A stretch of DNA of 64,000 nt, from NCBI GenBank assembly GCA_021773115.1, contig JAJFKS010000033.1, positions 372,001 to 436,000 on the forward strand, in the 5' to 3' direction. Of this stretch, positions 39,831-50,507 are shown piece after piece. Within the stretch, counting starts at the first letter, position 1; the number at the start of each line of letters is the position of its first letter. The notes below the pieces were generated by a model that was not told the DNA's origin, searched no databases, and saw only the letters and a list, made by a program, of their open reading frames with translations. The position numbers and the translations under genes are program-made. Source of the DNA: Woeseiaceae bacterium. Lineage in GTDB: Bacteria; Pseudomonadota; Gammaproteobacteria; Steroidobacterales; Woeseiaceae.

Positions 39831-40214
39831 CTAGCTTTCCTGATTCTTGTTCTTCAGTTTTGCCTCACTGCAACGCCGCCAGTGCTGCGCAAGACTTGTT
39901 GTCATTGCGCCCATGTCGGCGAGCGCGGCGGCAGGTTGATTGATCACGACAATGTCGAGACCGGCCAGTTGCTGCTGATGTTGTCGAAACGATTCTCGAA
40001 TCGCTCGCTTGATACGGTTCCGTGCCGTTGCTTTGCGGCAGTGCTTTTTTGAGATGGCGAGACCCAACCTCGGAACCTCGTCATTGCTCTCGCGGGCCAG
40101 TACTGTAAAGAATTTGTCGCGGCTGCGCGTGGCTTTTTTGAACACGCGCCCGAAAGCGGCGGCATTCAGTAAGCGGTTGGCTTTTTGAAACCGAAAACCT
40201 CTGCTGCGGGTCAG
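39831..40214 (-). CDS. rnpA: Ribonuclease P protein component
   Basis: RnpA is the protein subunit of RNase P, which matures tRNA 5' ends. The conserved core is FKKATRSRDKFFTVLAR...RLGLAISKKHCRKATARNRIKRAIRESFR, with the RNR motif. The first usual start codon in frame is GTG at 40145, but in-frame sequence upstream encodes GFRFQKANRLLNAAAFGRV, a clear RnpA N-terminal helix. No ATG, GTG or TTG lies between that and the rpmH stop. CTG at 40214 gives 127 residues, the usual family length, so it is used here with caution. The start could instead involve an undetected sequence error. Confidence 0.8.
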   Translation of the reverse strand: MTRSRGFRFQKANRLLNAAAFGRVFKKATRSRDKFFTVLARESNDEVPRLGLAISKKHCRKATARNRIKRAIRESFRQHQQQLAGLDIVVINQPAAALADMGAMTTSLAQHWRRCSEAKLKNKNQES

Positions 40215-40274
40215 TCCTGATGTTGGGTTCGTCGTCGTGACAGTCGCTGTCGCCTGATGACAATTGAGCTGGTG

Positions 40275-40409
40275 TTACGGCGTCAGCTGCGCGCGGCCTT
40301 TTGCGCGGCGGCGCTTGAGGACGAGACGCCCCGCTTTTGTCGCCATGCGGGCACGGAATCCGTGCGTGCGTGCGCGCTTGATTTTGCTGGGCTGATACGT
40401 GCGTTTCAT
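40275..40409 (-). CDS. rpmH: 50S ribosomal protein L34
   Basis: The 44-residue basic protein reads [18 protein letters not shown] and ends KGRAQLTP, a standard L34. It is first of the rpmH-rnpA-yidC-mnmE group, with a candidate promoter at 40467-40495. It is too short for many ORF calls, but position and sequence leave no doubt. Confidence 0.98.
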   Translation of the reverse strand: MKRTYQPSKIKRARTHGFRARMATKAGRLVLKRRRAKGRAQLTP

Positions 40410-40466
40410 GGCTTTTACCTGGATCGTTCGCCGGCGAAATTTGGCCGGTTTTTCAGAAGGCCGGCA

Positions 40467-40495
40467 AGGTTACTCAGAAGCCCAGACAGTGTCAA
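40467..40495 (-). promoter_or_regulatory. Candidate sigma70 promoter for rpmH-rnpA
   Basis: On the minus strand a perfect TTGACA (40495-40490) is followed after 17 bases by TAACCT (40472-40467), a weak -10. Start of transcription would fall about 50 bases before the rpmH ATG. The -35 is strong and the -10 is not, so this is only moderately supported. Confidence 0.45.
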
Positions 40496-40600
40496 TAGAC
40501 GGATGTAAACCTTGGAATTTCAGGTTAAACTGCCCGGTCGTTCCATCGTCAAACAAGACGGCCCGTTCCGGGTCGTTTAGCCATCATCTTGGGGAATTGC

Positions 40601-41947
40601 TTGTCCGTTGAATCATCGCTCTGGAATCAGTGCCTTCGTGTGTTGCAGGCGGAGCTTCCCGAGCAGCAATTCAATACCTGGATTCGGCCACTGCAAGCTG
40701 AGGACGAGGGCACGGTTTTGCGGCTGCTCGCTCCCAATCGCTTCGTGATTGACTGGCTGAAGCAACATCATCTGCAGCGCATTCTGGCACTTGTGGCTGA
40801 GCACGGCAGCGGCATTGAGCTGCGATTTGAGGTGGGCTCCCGCCGTGCGGCACCGGCAGATGCCTCGCCGGTCGCGGGTGCGCGCCCTCGCCCCGCGGCC
40901 ATTCACAGCGCCAGCCACGCCCCGGTTGCTTCACGGCTGAACCCGATTTTTACATTTGAGAGCTTCGTTGAGGGTAAGAGCAACCAGCTGGCGCGTGCCG
41001 CGGCATCCCAGGTGGGGGAAAATCCCGGATTGTCCTACAACCCGCTGTTTATTTACGGCGGCGTAGGCCTCGGCAAAACCCACCTGATGCACGCTGTTGG
41101 CAATGCGATGCTGAAGGCGAAGCCTGATGCCCGGGTAAGCTATATCCATTCCGAGCGCTTCGTCGGCGATATGGTGAAAGGCCTGCAACACAACACGATC
41201 TCGGAGTTCAAGCGCTCGTATCGTTCGCTGGATGCCTTGTTGATTGATGATATCCAGTTTTTTGCGGGCAAAGAGCGCTCACAGGAAGAGTTTTTTCATA
41301 CCTTCAACGCCCTGCTTGAGGGTCAACGACAGATTATTTTGACCTGCGATCGCTATCCGAAGGAGGTGGCGGGCCTGGAAGAACGGCTCAAGTCGCGCTT
41401 CGGCTGGGGGCTGACAGTTGCAATCGAGCCTCCGGAGTTGGAAACGTCGGTGGCGATTCTGATGAGCAAGGCCGCGGCAGACGGCGTCGATTTGCCCGAG
41501 GAGGTTGCGTTTTTCATTGCCAAGCGCATCCGCTCGAATGTTCGCGAGCTTGAGGGCGCGTTGCGTCGGGTCATTGCAACCTACCGATTTACCGGTCGGC
41601 CGATTGACCTGGATTTTGCAAAAGAGGCACTGCGCGATCTGCTGGCCTTGCAGGACCGGCTGGTATCGATCGAAAACATTCAGAAAACGGTCGCGGAGTA
41701 CTTTAAGATTCGCGTCGGTGATTTGTTATCAAAAAAGCGAAGTCGTTCGATCGCGAGGCCGAGGCAATTTGGTATGGCACTGGCGAAGGAATTAACCAAC
41801 CACAGCTTGCCGGAGATCGGCGATGCGTTTGGTGGTCGGGATCATACAACGGTGTTGCACGGGTGCCGTCGAATTGAGTCGCTCAGGGAAACCGAGAAAC
41901 GTGTCGATGACGACTATTTGAACTTGTTGAGAACCCTGACAGGATAG
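40601..41947 (+). CDS. dnaA: Chromosomal replication initiator DnaA
   Basis: DnaA binds DnaA boxes at oriC and melts the origin. The TTG at 40601 ([32 protein letters not shown]) is preferred over TTG 40589, because it matches the family N-terminus and has GGGGA just upstream. The 448-residue protein has the domain I helicase-loading region, AAA+ Walker A GGVGLGKT at 153-160, [26 protein letters not shown] and the C-terminal box-binding motif [20 protein letters not shown]. Downstream lies the putative oriC, so DnaA may regulate this region itself. Confidence 0.98.
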   Translation: MSVESSLWNQCLRVLQAELPEQQFNTWIRPLQAEDEGTVLRLLAPNRFVIDWLKQHHLQRILALVAEHGSGIELRFEVGSRRAAPADASPVAGARPRPAAIHSASHAPVASRLNPIFTFESFVEGKSNQLARAAASQVGENPGLSYNPLFIYGGVGLGKTHLMHAVGNAMLKAKPDARVSYIHSERFVGDMVKGLQHNTISEFKRSYRSLDALLIDDIQFFAGKERSQEEFFHTFNALLEGQRQIILTCDRYPKEVAGLEERLKSRFGWGLTVAIEPPELETSVAILMSKAAADGVDLPEEVAFFIAKRIRSNVRELEGALRRVIATYRFTGRPIDLDFAKEALRDLLALQDRLVSIENIQKTVAEYFKIRVGDLLSKKRSRSIARPRQFGMALAKELTNHSLPEIGDAFGGRDHTTVLHGCRRIESLRETEKRVDDDYLNLLRTLTG

Positions 41948-42146
41948 TGTGTATAAGTCGTGGATAAGTGGACGGCGAATTGTTATCCACAGCTCATGCA
42001 CAGGGCGCCCGCTGATGATAGAGAGTTTGTTAGCTAGTGATTTATAATTTAAGTACTTGATTTATATGTCTTTATTGTTTTTATCCACAGGTGTTTGCTT
42101 GCTTAATAATAACAATAAATTAATGATATCCAACTTTTATTAACAG
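41948..42146. other. oriC: Putative chromosomal replication origin (oriC)
   Basis: The dnaA-dnaN intergenic DNA holds four DnaA-box candidates: TGTGTATAA (41948-41956, reverse of TTATACACA), CGTGGATAA (41959-41967, one mismatch), and TTATCCACA at 41983-41991 and 42081-42089, both perfect. Between and after them are AT-rich stretches (about 42033-42080 and 42096-42145), unlike the GC-rich surroundings, which could serve as the unwinding element. Genes on the two sides are transcribed away from it. The claim rests on boxes, composition and synteny. Confidence 0.85.
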
Positions 42147-42155
42147 GTGGAAGCT

Positions 42156-43253
42156 ATGAAGTTTACTGCAGCTCGGGAAGCGCTGTTAAAGCCACTGCAG
42201 GCCGTTATCGGCGTTGTAGAGAGACGGCAAACAATGCCGATTTTGTCGAATGTGCTGATCATTGCCAGGGATGGACAGTTGTCGGTAACGGCAACGGACC
42301 TTGAAGTTGAGTTGGTAGCTCAAACGGAAGTTGAGGCTGAGTCCGACGGTGAGATCACGGTGTCGGGCCGAAAGCTGTTGGATATCTGCCGCGCGTTGCC
42401 TGAGGGCTCGGACGTGAAAATAAGTCTGAGTGGCGAGAAGCTGTCGGTTCGGGCTGGGCGCAGTAAGTTCAACCTGGTGACGTTGCCAGCGGCTGAGTTT
42501 CCGGTCATCGATGATATTAAGGCCGGTCAGACAATTACAGTGAGTCAGGCGTCACTCGGGCGCTTGATCGAGAAAACCCATTTTTCGATGGCTCAGCAGG
42601 ACGTCCGGTACTACCTGAATGGAATGTTGCTCGAAACGGCCGGCAAGCATCTTCGTGCGGTTGCAACGGACGGACATCGTCTTGCGTTGTGCCAGGCCGA
42701 GCTTGCCGGTGGTGAGCTTGCGGATCAACAGGTGATTGTGCCGCGCAAGGGTGTGCTCGAATTGCAGCGCCTGATGGATGGCGAGGGGGAGTTGAATATC
42801 GAGCTCGGGGCGAACCATATTCGGATCCAGCTCGACGGCATTCGCTTTACCTCCAAACTGATCGATGGGCGCTTCCCGGAATACGATCGGGTGATACCGA
42901 AAGAATCCAGCAACGAACTCAAGGCGGATCGGAGCGAGTTCAAGAGTGCGCTGCAGCGCACCGCGATTCTGTCCAACGAGAAATATCGCGGTATTCGACT
43001 GGTGATACGCGACAGCGGTGTTGTCCTTCAGGCGCACAATCCGGAGCAGGAAGAGGCTGAGGAGGAGTTGGCCGTGGAGTACAACGGCGAGGATATCGAG
43101 ATCGGGTTCAATGTGAATTATTTGCTTGACGCGCTTGCTGCGGTTGAGGGTGATGATGTGACGCTCTCGGTGCAGGACAGTAACTCCAGCTGCCTGATTC
43201 GGCAGCCAGGGAATGAAGACTGCACTTTTGTAGTCATGCCAATGCGGCTGTAG
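42156..43253 (+). CDS. dnaN: DNA polymerase III beta sliding clamp
   Basis: The beta clamp tethers polymerases to DNA. The ATG at 42156 (MKFTAAREALLKPLQAVIGVVERRQTMPILSNVLI) is preferred over GTG 42147 because AGGTGG lies just upstream with normal spacing and the N-terminus matches other DnaN proteins. The 365-residue protein has the three clamp repeats and ends DSNSSCLIRQPGNEDCTFVVMPMRL, the usual C-terminus (VVMPMRL). It follows oriC and precedes recF by 16 bases. Confidence 0.98.
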   Translation: MKFTAAREALLKPLQAVIGVVERRQTMPILSNVLIIARDGQLSVTATDLEVELVAQTEVEAESDGEITVSGRKLLDICRALPEGSDVKISLSGEKLSVRAGRSKFNLVTLPAAEFPVIDDIKAGQTITVSQASLGRLIEKTHFSMAQQDVRYYLNGMLLETAGKHLRAVATDGHRLALCQAELAGGELADQQVIVPRKGVLELQRLMDGEGELNIELGANHIRIQLDGIRFTSKLIDGRFPEYDRVIPKESSNELKADRSEFKSALQRTAILSNEKYRGIRLVIRDSGVVLQAHNPEQEEAEEELAVEYNGEDIEIGFNVNYLLDALAAVEGDDVTLSVQDSNSSCLIRQPGNEDCTFVVMPMRL

Positions 43254-43269
43254 GTTCGAGCGAGATTCG

Positions 43270-44337
43270 ATGCTGCTCCGCTTTAGGGCCACCGACTTTC
43301 GCTGTCTCAAGAAAGCAGAGCTGGAACTCGGGCCGCGCTTCAATCTGATCCACGGTGCCAACGCCTCCGGGAAGACGAGCCTTCTGGAGGCGTTGGCGTA
43401 TCTGGGGCGCGGTAAATCGTTCCGCGGCGCGACGACGGCGAATCTGACGCGGCATGGCGAAAATGAGTTTGTCTTGTTCGGCGAGATCGAGCAGGGCGCG
43501 GGGCGCAAAACCCTGGGGGTTCGCAATGGTCGGGAGGGACTCGAGGTTCGGGTTGGTGGCGAAGCCGCGGCGAGTGCCGCCGCACTGGCCGAAGCGCTGC
43601 CGCTGCAAGTCATCGATCCCGAAGTTCATAACCTGATCGCCGGTGGGCCGGAGCTGCGCCGCCGCTTTCTGGATTGGGTGGCGTTCCACGTGGAACACGA
43701 TCACCTTCAGATCTGGCGGCGCTTTCGGCGCGCCTTAAAGCAGAGGAATGCGGCGCTTCGATCGCGGGCCAGTGAGTCGACCATCCGTAGCTGGAACACG
43801 GAGTTCCTAAAGCTTGCCATGGACCTGGATCAATCGCGTCGCAAGGTGCTTGATCTCACGATGGAGGCCCTGCTGGCCCACGGCAGGTTGTTATTGCAGA
43901 GCGAGCTCGGCTTCGAGTATCGGCAGGGTTGGCCGAGTGATAGTGAGCTGGCGGAGAACCTGGAGTCGGGCATCGAGCGAGACCGGGCGCTAGGGGCTAC
44001 CCAGGCGGGACCGCACCGGGCGGACATCAAAGTCGGCTGCGATGAGCGGCAGGCGCGCAAGCTGGTGTCACGTGGGCAGCAGAAGTTACTGGCGAGCGCC
44101 ATGATTCTTGCGGCGACGGAAACCGCTCAGGCGGCACTGCAGCGTCCCTTGCTGCTCCTGCTGGACGATCCGGCCGCTGAACTCGACCGCGATTCGGTCA
44201 CCCGACTAATGGGCGCGGTTTCCGGCCTCGGCTGCCAGGTGGTGGCGACCAGCCTTGAGCCAGAGGCGCTTCGCTTCCCGGAGCCGCCCCGGGTGTTCCA
44301 CGTGGAACAGGGCGGAGTTTCATACGACGCCCATTAA
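43270..44337 (+). CDS. recF: DNA replication and repair protein RecF
   Basis: RecF is an SMC-like ATPase that helps load RecA at gaps. The 355-residue protein has Walker A GANASGKTSLLEAL (residues 29-42), a middle domain with YLGRGKSFRGATTANL, a signature-like LVSRGQQKLLASAMILA and Walker B LLLLDDPAAELD. Its coding sequence contains two parS-like palindromes, one mid-gene (43682) and one near the stop (44294), encoding FHVE in both cases. It is 16 bases after dnaN, with 123 bases before gyrB. Confidence 0.97.
   Translation: MLLRFRATDFRCLKKAELELGPRFNLIHGANASGKTSLLEALAYLGRGKSFRGATTANLTRHGENEFVLFGEIEQGAGRKTLGVRNGREGLEVRVGGEAAASAAALAEALPLQVIDPEVHNLIAGGPELRRRFLDWVAFHVEHDHLQIWRRFRRALKQRNAALRSRASESTIRSWNTEFLKLAMDLDQSRRKVLDLTMEALLAHGRLLLQSELGFEYRQGWPSDSELAENLESGIERDRALGATQAGPHRADIKVGCDERQARKLVSRGQQKLLASAMILAATETAQAALQRPLLLLLDDPAAELDRDSVTRLMGAVSGLGCQVVATSLEPEALRFPEPPRVFHVEQGGVSYDAH
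43682..43697. promoter_or_regulatory. parS-like ParB binding site inside recF
   Basis: CGTTCCACGTGGAACA differs only at the first base from TGTTCCACGTGGAACA, the perfect palindrome also present at 44294. It matches the ParB site type known in pseudomonads. It lies within recF, about 1.6 kb from oriC. Confidence 0.75.
44294..44309. promoter_or_regulatory. parS ParB binding site near the recF 3' end
   Basis: TGTTCCACGTGGAACA is a perfect 16-bp palindrome of the conserved parS type. It lies in the last codons of recF, about 2.2 kb from oriC, where chromosomal parS sites normally cluster. parA and parB at 12.4-14.1 kb supply the matching partition proteins. Confidence 0.85.
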
Positions 44338-44451
44338 GTTTCCGATCTGGGAAATAATTATTCCGAACCCGGTCCAAAACACCTTAAATCGTCCGCATTT
44401 GAAGCTACTCTACGGGCCGCATTTTGATACAATGGTCCGCTTGGTTTTTGA

Positions 44452-46899
<2,448 letters not shown>

Positions 46900-47092
46900 G
46901 TCAATAGGCCGCACGATCAACCACATTGGCGGCGAGTTCGCCGATTTTATGGCGGGCCCCGGGGCTGGCTGGGCGCTTGCGATCGATCTCACAGGTGCAA
47001 ACTTTTGCAGCCCGGCGCGGTCAAAGCGAAACGACACTAGCATGGGCCGCAGCGCCAGCCAGCCCATCAAACACCAATTACGAGGAAACATT

Positions 47093-49123
47093 GTGAAAAA
47101 CACTCTCATTGGCGCCGCCGCGCTGCTGTTTCTTGCTGCCTGTGGGCAGCAATCGGCTGAGGCCCCGAAAGCCATGGCCTCGGGTATCGATATTGCCGGA
47201 ATGGACACCAACGTTCGCCCAGGCGACGACTTCTTTGCCTACGTCAATGGCACATGGCTCGCCGAATCCACCATTCCGGCGGACAAGTCGCGCTACGGCA
47301 CTTTTGACATCCTGAGAGATGAGTCCCAGGACAAAGTGAAGGCCATTATCGAGGCATCCGCCTCCGGTGATTTTGCGAAAGGTACCGACGAACAAAAGGT
47401 CGGTGACCTCTATCGCTCCTTTATGGATACCGAAACTCGCGATGCGAAAGGCATGGCGCCGCTGCAACCCGAACTCGAACGCATCAGGGGCATCAAGGAC
47501 AAAGACGATCTCGCCGTTTACTTCGCAGAGACGCTGAAGCGCAACCTCGATGCACCGTTTGGCATGGGGCAGGTTGCCGACTTCAAAAACCCGAAGGAAT
47601 ATATGATTTATGTCGGGCAAAGTGGGCTCGGCTTACCGGATCGCGAGTACTACCTGAAAGACGACGAGAAATCCGTCGCCATTCGTGATGATTATCTCGC
47701 TCACATCGAACGCATGTATGAGCTGGCAGGCTTCGACGGCGGGCGACAGGCGGCCGACACCATCCTGGCGCTGGAGACGCGTCTCGCAAAAGAAAACATG
47801 AGCAAGGAAGACTCCCGCAACTGGAGTGTGAACTACAACAAGCTTGCAACCGACGAATTATCTGAAGTGATGCCGAACTTCAACTGGGATGGCTACCTGG
47901 AAGAGGCCCAGCTGCAAAACCTTGGTTCAGTGGTGTTGTTCATGACCGACTACCTGCGAGCACTTGACGGCATTATTGTCGATACCGACCTCGACACCTG
48001 GAAAACCTATCTCACCTGGGTTGCGCTCAATAATTCAGCGAGTCGGCTGACAACCGCGCTTGACGATCAAAACTTCAACTTCTATAGCAAGACATTGTCG
48101 GGCGTTGAAGAGCAGCGCGCAATGTGGCGACGTGCCGTCAATGTCGTTAACGGTGGTCTCGGCGAAGTCGTTGGCAAGGTTTACGTCAAGAACCACTTCC
48201 CGCCCGAAGCGAAGCAGCGCATGCTCGCGCTTGTCGGTAACCTGATCAATGCCTACGAAAAGAGCATCAAAGAGCTCGACTGGATGTCCGAGGAAACCAA
48301 GCTCGAAGCGCTCGACAAGCTGTCGAAGTTCACACCGAAAATCGGCTATCCGGATGAATGGCGCGACTATTCAGCGCTCGACATCGAGCCTGATGATTAT
48401 TACGGCAACTCCGAACGCGCGGCGCTCGCCGAGTACCAGCGACTGCTGGATCGCCAGGGCGGACCGGTTGATCGAACAGAGTGGGCCATGACACCGCAGA
48501 CCGTCAACGCGTACTACATGCCACCGCTCAATGAAATTGTGTTTCCGGCCGCCATCCTGCAGCCGCCGTTCTTCAATCTTGAGGCGGACGATGCCGTAAA
48601 CTACGGTGCTATTGGTGCGGTCATTGGGCATGAAATCGGCCACGGCTTCGACGACACCGGCAGCACCTTTGACGGTGATGGCGTCATGCGAAACTGGTGG
48701 ACCGACGAAGACCGTGCCGAGTTCGAAACGCGCACCCGGCAGTTGATCGAGCAATACAACGCCTACAAGCCCTTCGACGACCTGAGTGTGAATGGCGAAT
48801 ACACGCTCGGCGAGAACATCGGTGATCTCGGCGGGATTACGATTGGTTTGCTGGCATATCAAATGTCACTGGACGGTGACCAGGCACCGGTGATCGATGG
48901 TTTCACCGGGCTGCAACGCGTGTTCCTTGGCTACGGCCAGGTGTGGCGCACCCTGTATCGCGATGAATCACTGCGCCTGCAGATCGGCACCGACCCGCAT
49001 TCACCGGCCATGTACCGCGCGAACGGTGCGGTCAGAAATGTACCGGAGTTTTATAAGGCCTTTGATATCAGTGAAGACGATGCCCTGTATCTCGCACCGG
49101 ACGATCGCGTCAAAATCTGGTAG
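47093..49123 (+). CDS. M13 family zinc metallopeptidase, lipoprotein
   Basis: Neprilysin/PepO-like endopeptidase. The GTG at 47093, with GAGGA six bases upstream, gives MKNTLIGAAALLFLAACGQQ, a lipoprotein signal with lipobox LAAC. The longer ORF from 46880 adds 71 residues overlapping gyrB and is rejected. The 676-residue protein begins its catalytic fold at NVRPGDDFFAYVNGTW. It has the zinc motif H513-E-I-G-H517 (VIGHEIGHGFDDTGS), ENIGDLGGI with the third ligand Glu, and NAYYMPPLNEIVFPAAILQPPFF before the site. It acts in the periplasm, on peptides. Confidence 0.95.
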   Translation: MKNTLIGAAALLFLAACGQQSAEAPKAMASGIDIAGMDTNVRPGDDFFAYVNGTWLAESTIPADKSRYGTFDILRDESQDKVKAIIEASASGDFAKGTDEQKVGDLYRSFMDTETRDAKGMAPLQPELERIRGIKDKDDLAVYFAETLKRNLDAPFGMGQVADFKNPKEYMIYVGQSGLGLPDREYYLKDDEKSVAIRDDYLAHIERMYELAGFDGGRQAADTILALETRLAKENMSKEDSRNWSVNYNKLATDELSEVMPNFNWDGYLEEAQLQNLGSVVLFMTDYLRALDGIIVDTDLDTWKTYLTWVALNNSASRLTTALDDQNFNFYSKTLSGVEEQRAMWRRAVNVVNGGLGEVVGKVYVKNHFPPEAKQRMLALVGNLINAYEKSIKELDWMSEETKLEALDKLSKFTPKIGYPDEWRDYSALDIEPDDYYGNSERAALAEYQRLLDRQGGPVDRTEWAMTPQTVNAYYMPPLNEIVFPAAILQPPFFNLEADDAVNYGAIGAVIGHEIGHGFDDTGSTFDGDGVMRNWWTDEDRAEFETRTRQLIEQYNAYKPFDDLSVNGEYTLGENIGDLGGITIGLLAYQMSLDGDQAPVIDGFTGLQRVFLGYGQVWRTLYRDESLRLQIGTDPHSPAMYRANGAVRNVPEFYKAFDISEDDALYLAPDDRVKIW

Positions 49124-49149
49124 ACGATGCATCGATTCGAATGACAAAC

Positions 49150-49183
49150 AAGGTCGGAGGCCAGCGGGTCTCCGGCCTTTTTT
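49150..49183. terminator. Intrinsic terminator after the M13 peptidase gene
   Basis: A 10-bp stem AAGGTCGGAG / CTCCGGCCTT (one G-T wobble) with a 10-base loop is followed by a run of Ts (six in total, part of them in the stem end). It lies 27 bases after the M13 stop. On the opposite strand it can also serve the converging plsC transcript, since its AAGG start gives a weaker reverse signal. Confidence 0.8.
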
Positions 49184-49199
49184 GTGCGCGAGCGGATCC

Positions 49200-49940
49200 T
49201 TATTTCACGGTTTCGCAGGCCTGATAGGCCGAACTGATTTCGCGCATCTTGCCTTCAATCCAGGCCTGCACAAGCAGGTTGGTTTCTTTCGCAGACTGCG
49301 TGCTCGGGTCGATCGGCGGGCCGATACAAAAGCGCACCAGCCCGGGGCGTTTGACAAGTTCCCGGCGGCGCCAAAGGTCACCGGCATTATGTGCCACCGG
49401 CACGATCAACACGCCGGCCTCTTTCGCGAGTGCCGCACCGCTGATGCCGTACTTTCGGGTCTGCCCCGGTTGCACGCGCGTGCCCTCCGGGAAAACCGTT
49501 ACCCAGATTCCCGCCCCGAGCTTTGCCTTGCCTTGTTCAATAACCTGCTTCACCGCGCGACTACCGGCCTTGCGATCAATCGCGATCGGCCGAAACACCA
49601 ATGCGAGCGCCCAGCCGAATACAGGAATCCATAAAATGGCGCGCTTGATCACCCATGAGGTGCGCGGAAAAAACGGCACGTGACCGTAGGTCTCAAGCGC
49701 ACTGCTGTGCTTTATCATGATGACGCTGGCGCTTTCGGGCAAATGTTCAAGGCCTTCCACGCGATAGTCCATGCCACAAAAAAACCGCCCGGCCCACAAT
49801 GTCAGGCGGCAGTAATTCACGACAAAGCCCCAGAGAAACGCCTGTGAGGTCCAAAAAAACAGTATGGATACGGCGGCAAATAGCACACCGCTTGAAAAGC
49901 CGAAAACCAGGAAAATGGCTGAGCGCAGCGCCCTGATCAC
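49200..49940 (-). CDS. plsC: 1-acyl-sn-glycerol-3-phosphate acyltransferase
   Basis: Acylates lysophosphatidate to phosphatidate at the inner membrane. The 246-residue protein has two N-terminal hydrophobic segments (about 7-30 and 32-50). It has the acyltransferase motif I in a KHSSALET form of the usual NHxxxxD, motif III FPEGTRVQPGQT and motif IV VLIVPVAHNAGD. The Asp of motif I is replaced by Glu, which some PlsC members share. It follows gmhB by 4 bases, in the glyQ-glyS-gmhB-plsC order known from related genomes. Confidence 0.93.
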   Translation of the reverse strand: MIRALRSAIFLVFGFSSGVLFAAVSILFFWTSQAFLWGFVVNYCRLTLWAGRFFCGMDYRVEGLEHLPESASVIMIKHSSALETYGHVPFFPRTSWVIKRAILWIPVFGWALALVFRPIAIDRKAGSRAVKQVIEQGKAKLGAGIWVTVFPEGTRVQPGQTRKYGISGAALAKEAGVLIVPVAHNAGDLWRRRELVKRPGLVRFCIGPPIDPSTQSAKETNLLVQAWIEGKMREISSAYQACETVK

Positions 49941-49944
49941 AAGG

Positions 49945-50505
49945 CTATTCGTCCAGCAGCGCGGCAGCGACGCCTGCCAGGTCGTCGAAGATCTCGATCG
50001 ACTTTAGTTCCGACGGCAAGCGTTCTTCAGTGCTACGGCCATTGCCGCTGCGGACAAGAATCGGTCTTGCGTGGATGCTTAATGCGGCCTGCAAATCGCG
50101 CAGCGAATCACCGATAACAGGAACCCCGGTCATGTCGACATCGAAATGTTCTCCGACCTGCCTGAGCAAACCCGGGCGGGGCTTGCGGCAGTCACAGTCG
50201 TCATCGGGTCCGTGTGGGCAGATGACGATATGATCGACACGTCCGCCGGCCGCGGCCACAAGATCGCGCAACTTTTCATGCATTGCGTACAAGGCTCCAT
50301 AGTCGAAAAGGCCACGTGCGAGCCCCGATTGGTTGCTGGCAACCGCAACCCGAAAGCCACCCTTACTCAAGGCGGCGATCGCCCCGATACTGCCATCAAT
50401 GGGTTGCCACTCGCTGGCCGATTTAACGAAGTCTTTCGACTCTCTGTTAATGACGCCGTCGCGGTCGAGAACAACGAGACGACTTTTCGTGGTTGCTTTT
50501 GTCAC
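49945..50505 (-). CDS. gmhB: D-glycero-beta-D-manno-heptose 1,7-bisphosphate 7-phosphatase
   Basis: HAD-family phosphatase of the ADP-heptose pathway for LPS core. The 186-residue protein has the DxD motif in VVLDRDGVINRES, the Thr/Ser motif VAVASNQSGLARG, the zinc-binding loop CPHGPDDDCDCRKPRPGL (Cys-x-His...Cys-x-Cys) and the final motif VPVIGDSLRDLQAAL. The zinc loop is diagnostic for GmhB. It lies two bases after glyS. Confidence 0.94.
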   Translation of the reverse strand: MTKATTKSRLVVLDRDGVINRESKDFVKSASEWQPIDGSIGAIAALSKGGFRVAVASNQSGLARGLFDYGALYAMHEKLRDLVAAAGGRVDHIVICPHGPDDDCDCRKPRPGLLRQVGEHFDVDMTGVPVIGDSLRDLQAALSIHARPILVRSGNGRSTEERLPSELKSIEIFDDLAGVAAALLDE

Positions 50506-50507
50506 GG

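Noticed and set aside
40081..40263. TTG-start ORF overlapping rnpA on the minus strand
   Set aside because: Different frame from the conserved RnpA N-terminus and no family resemblance; kept only as a possible frameshift lead.
44399..44433. Possible sigma70 promoter before gyrB (TTGAAG and TACAAT)
   Set aside because: Spacing of 23 bases is too long and no better -35 sits at 16-18 bases.
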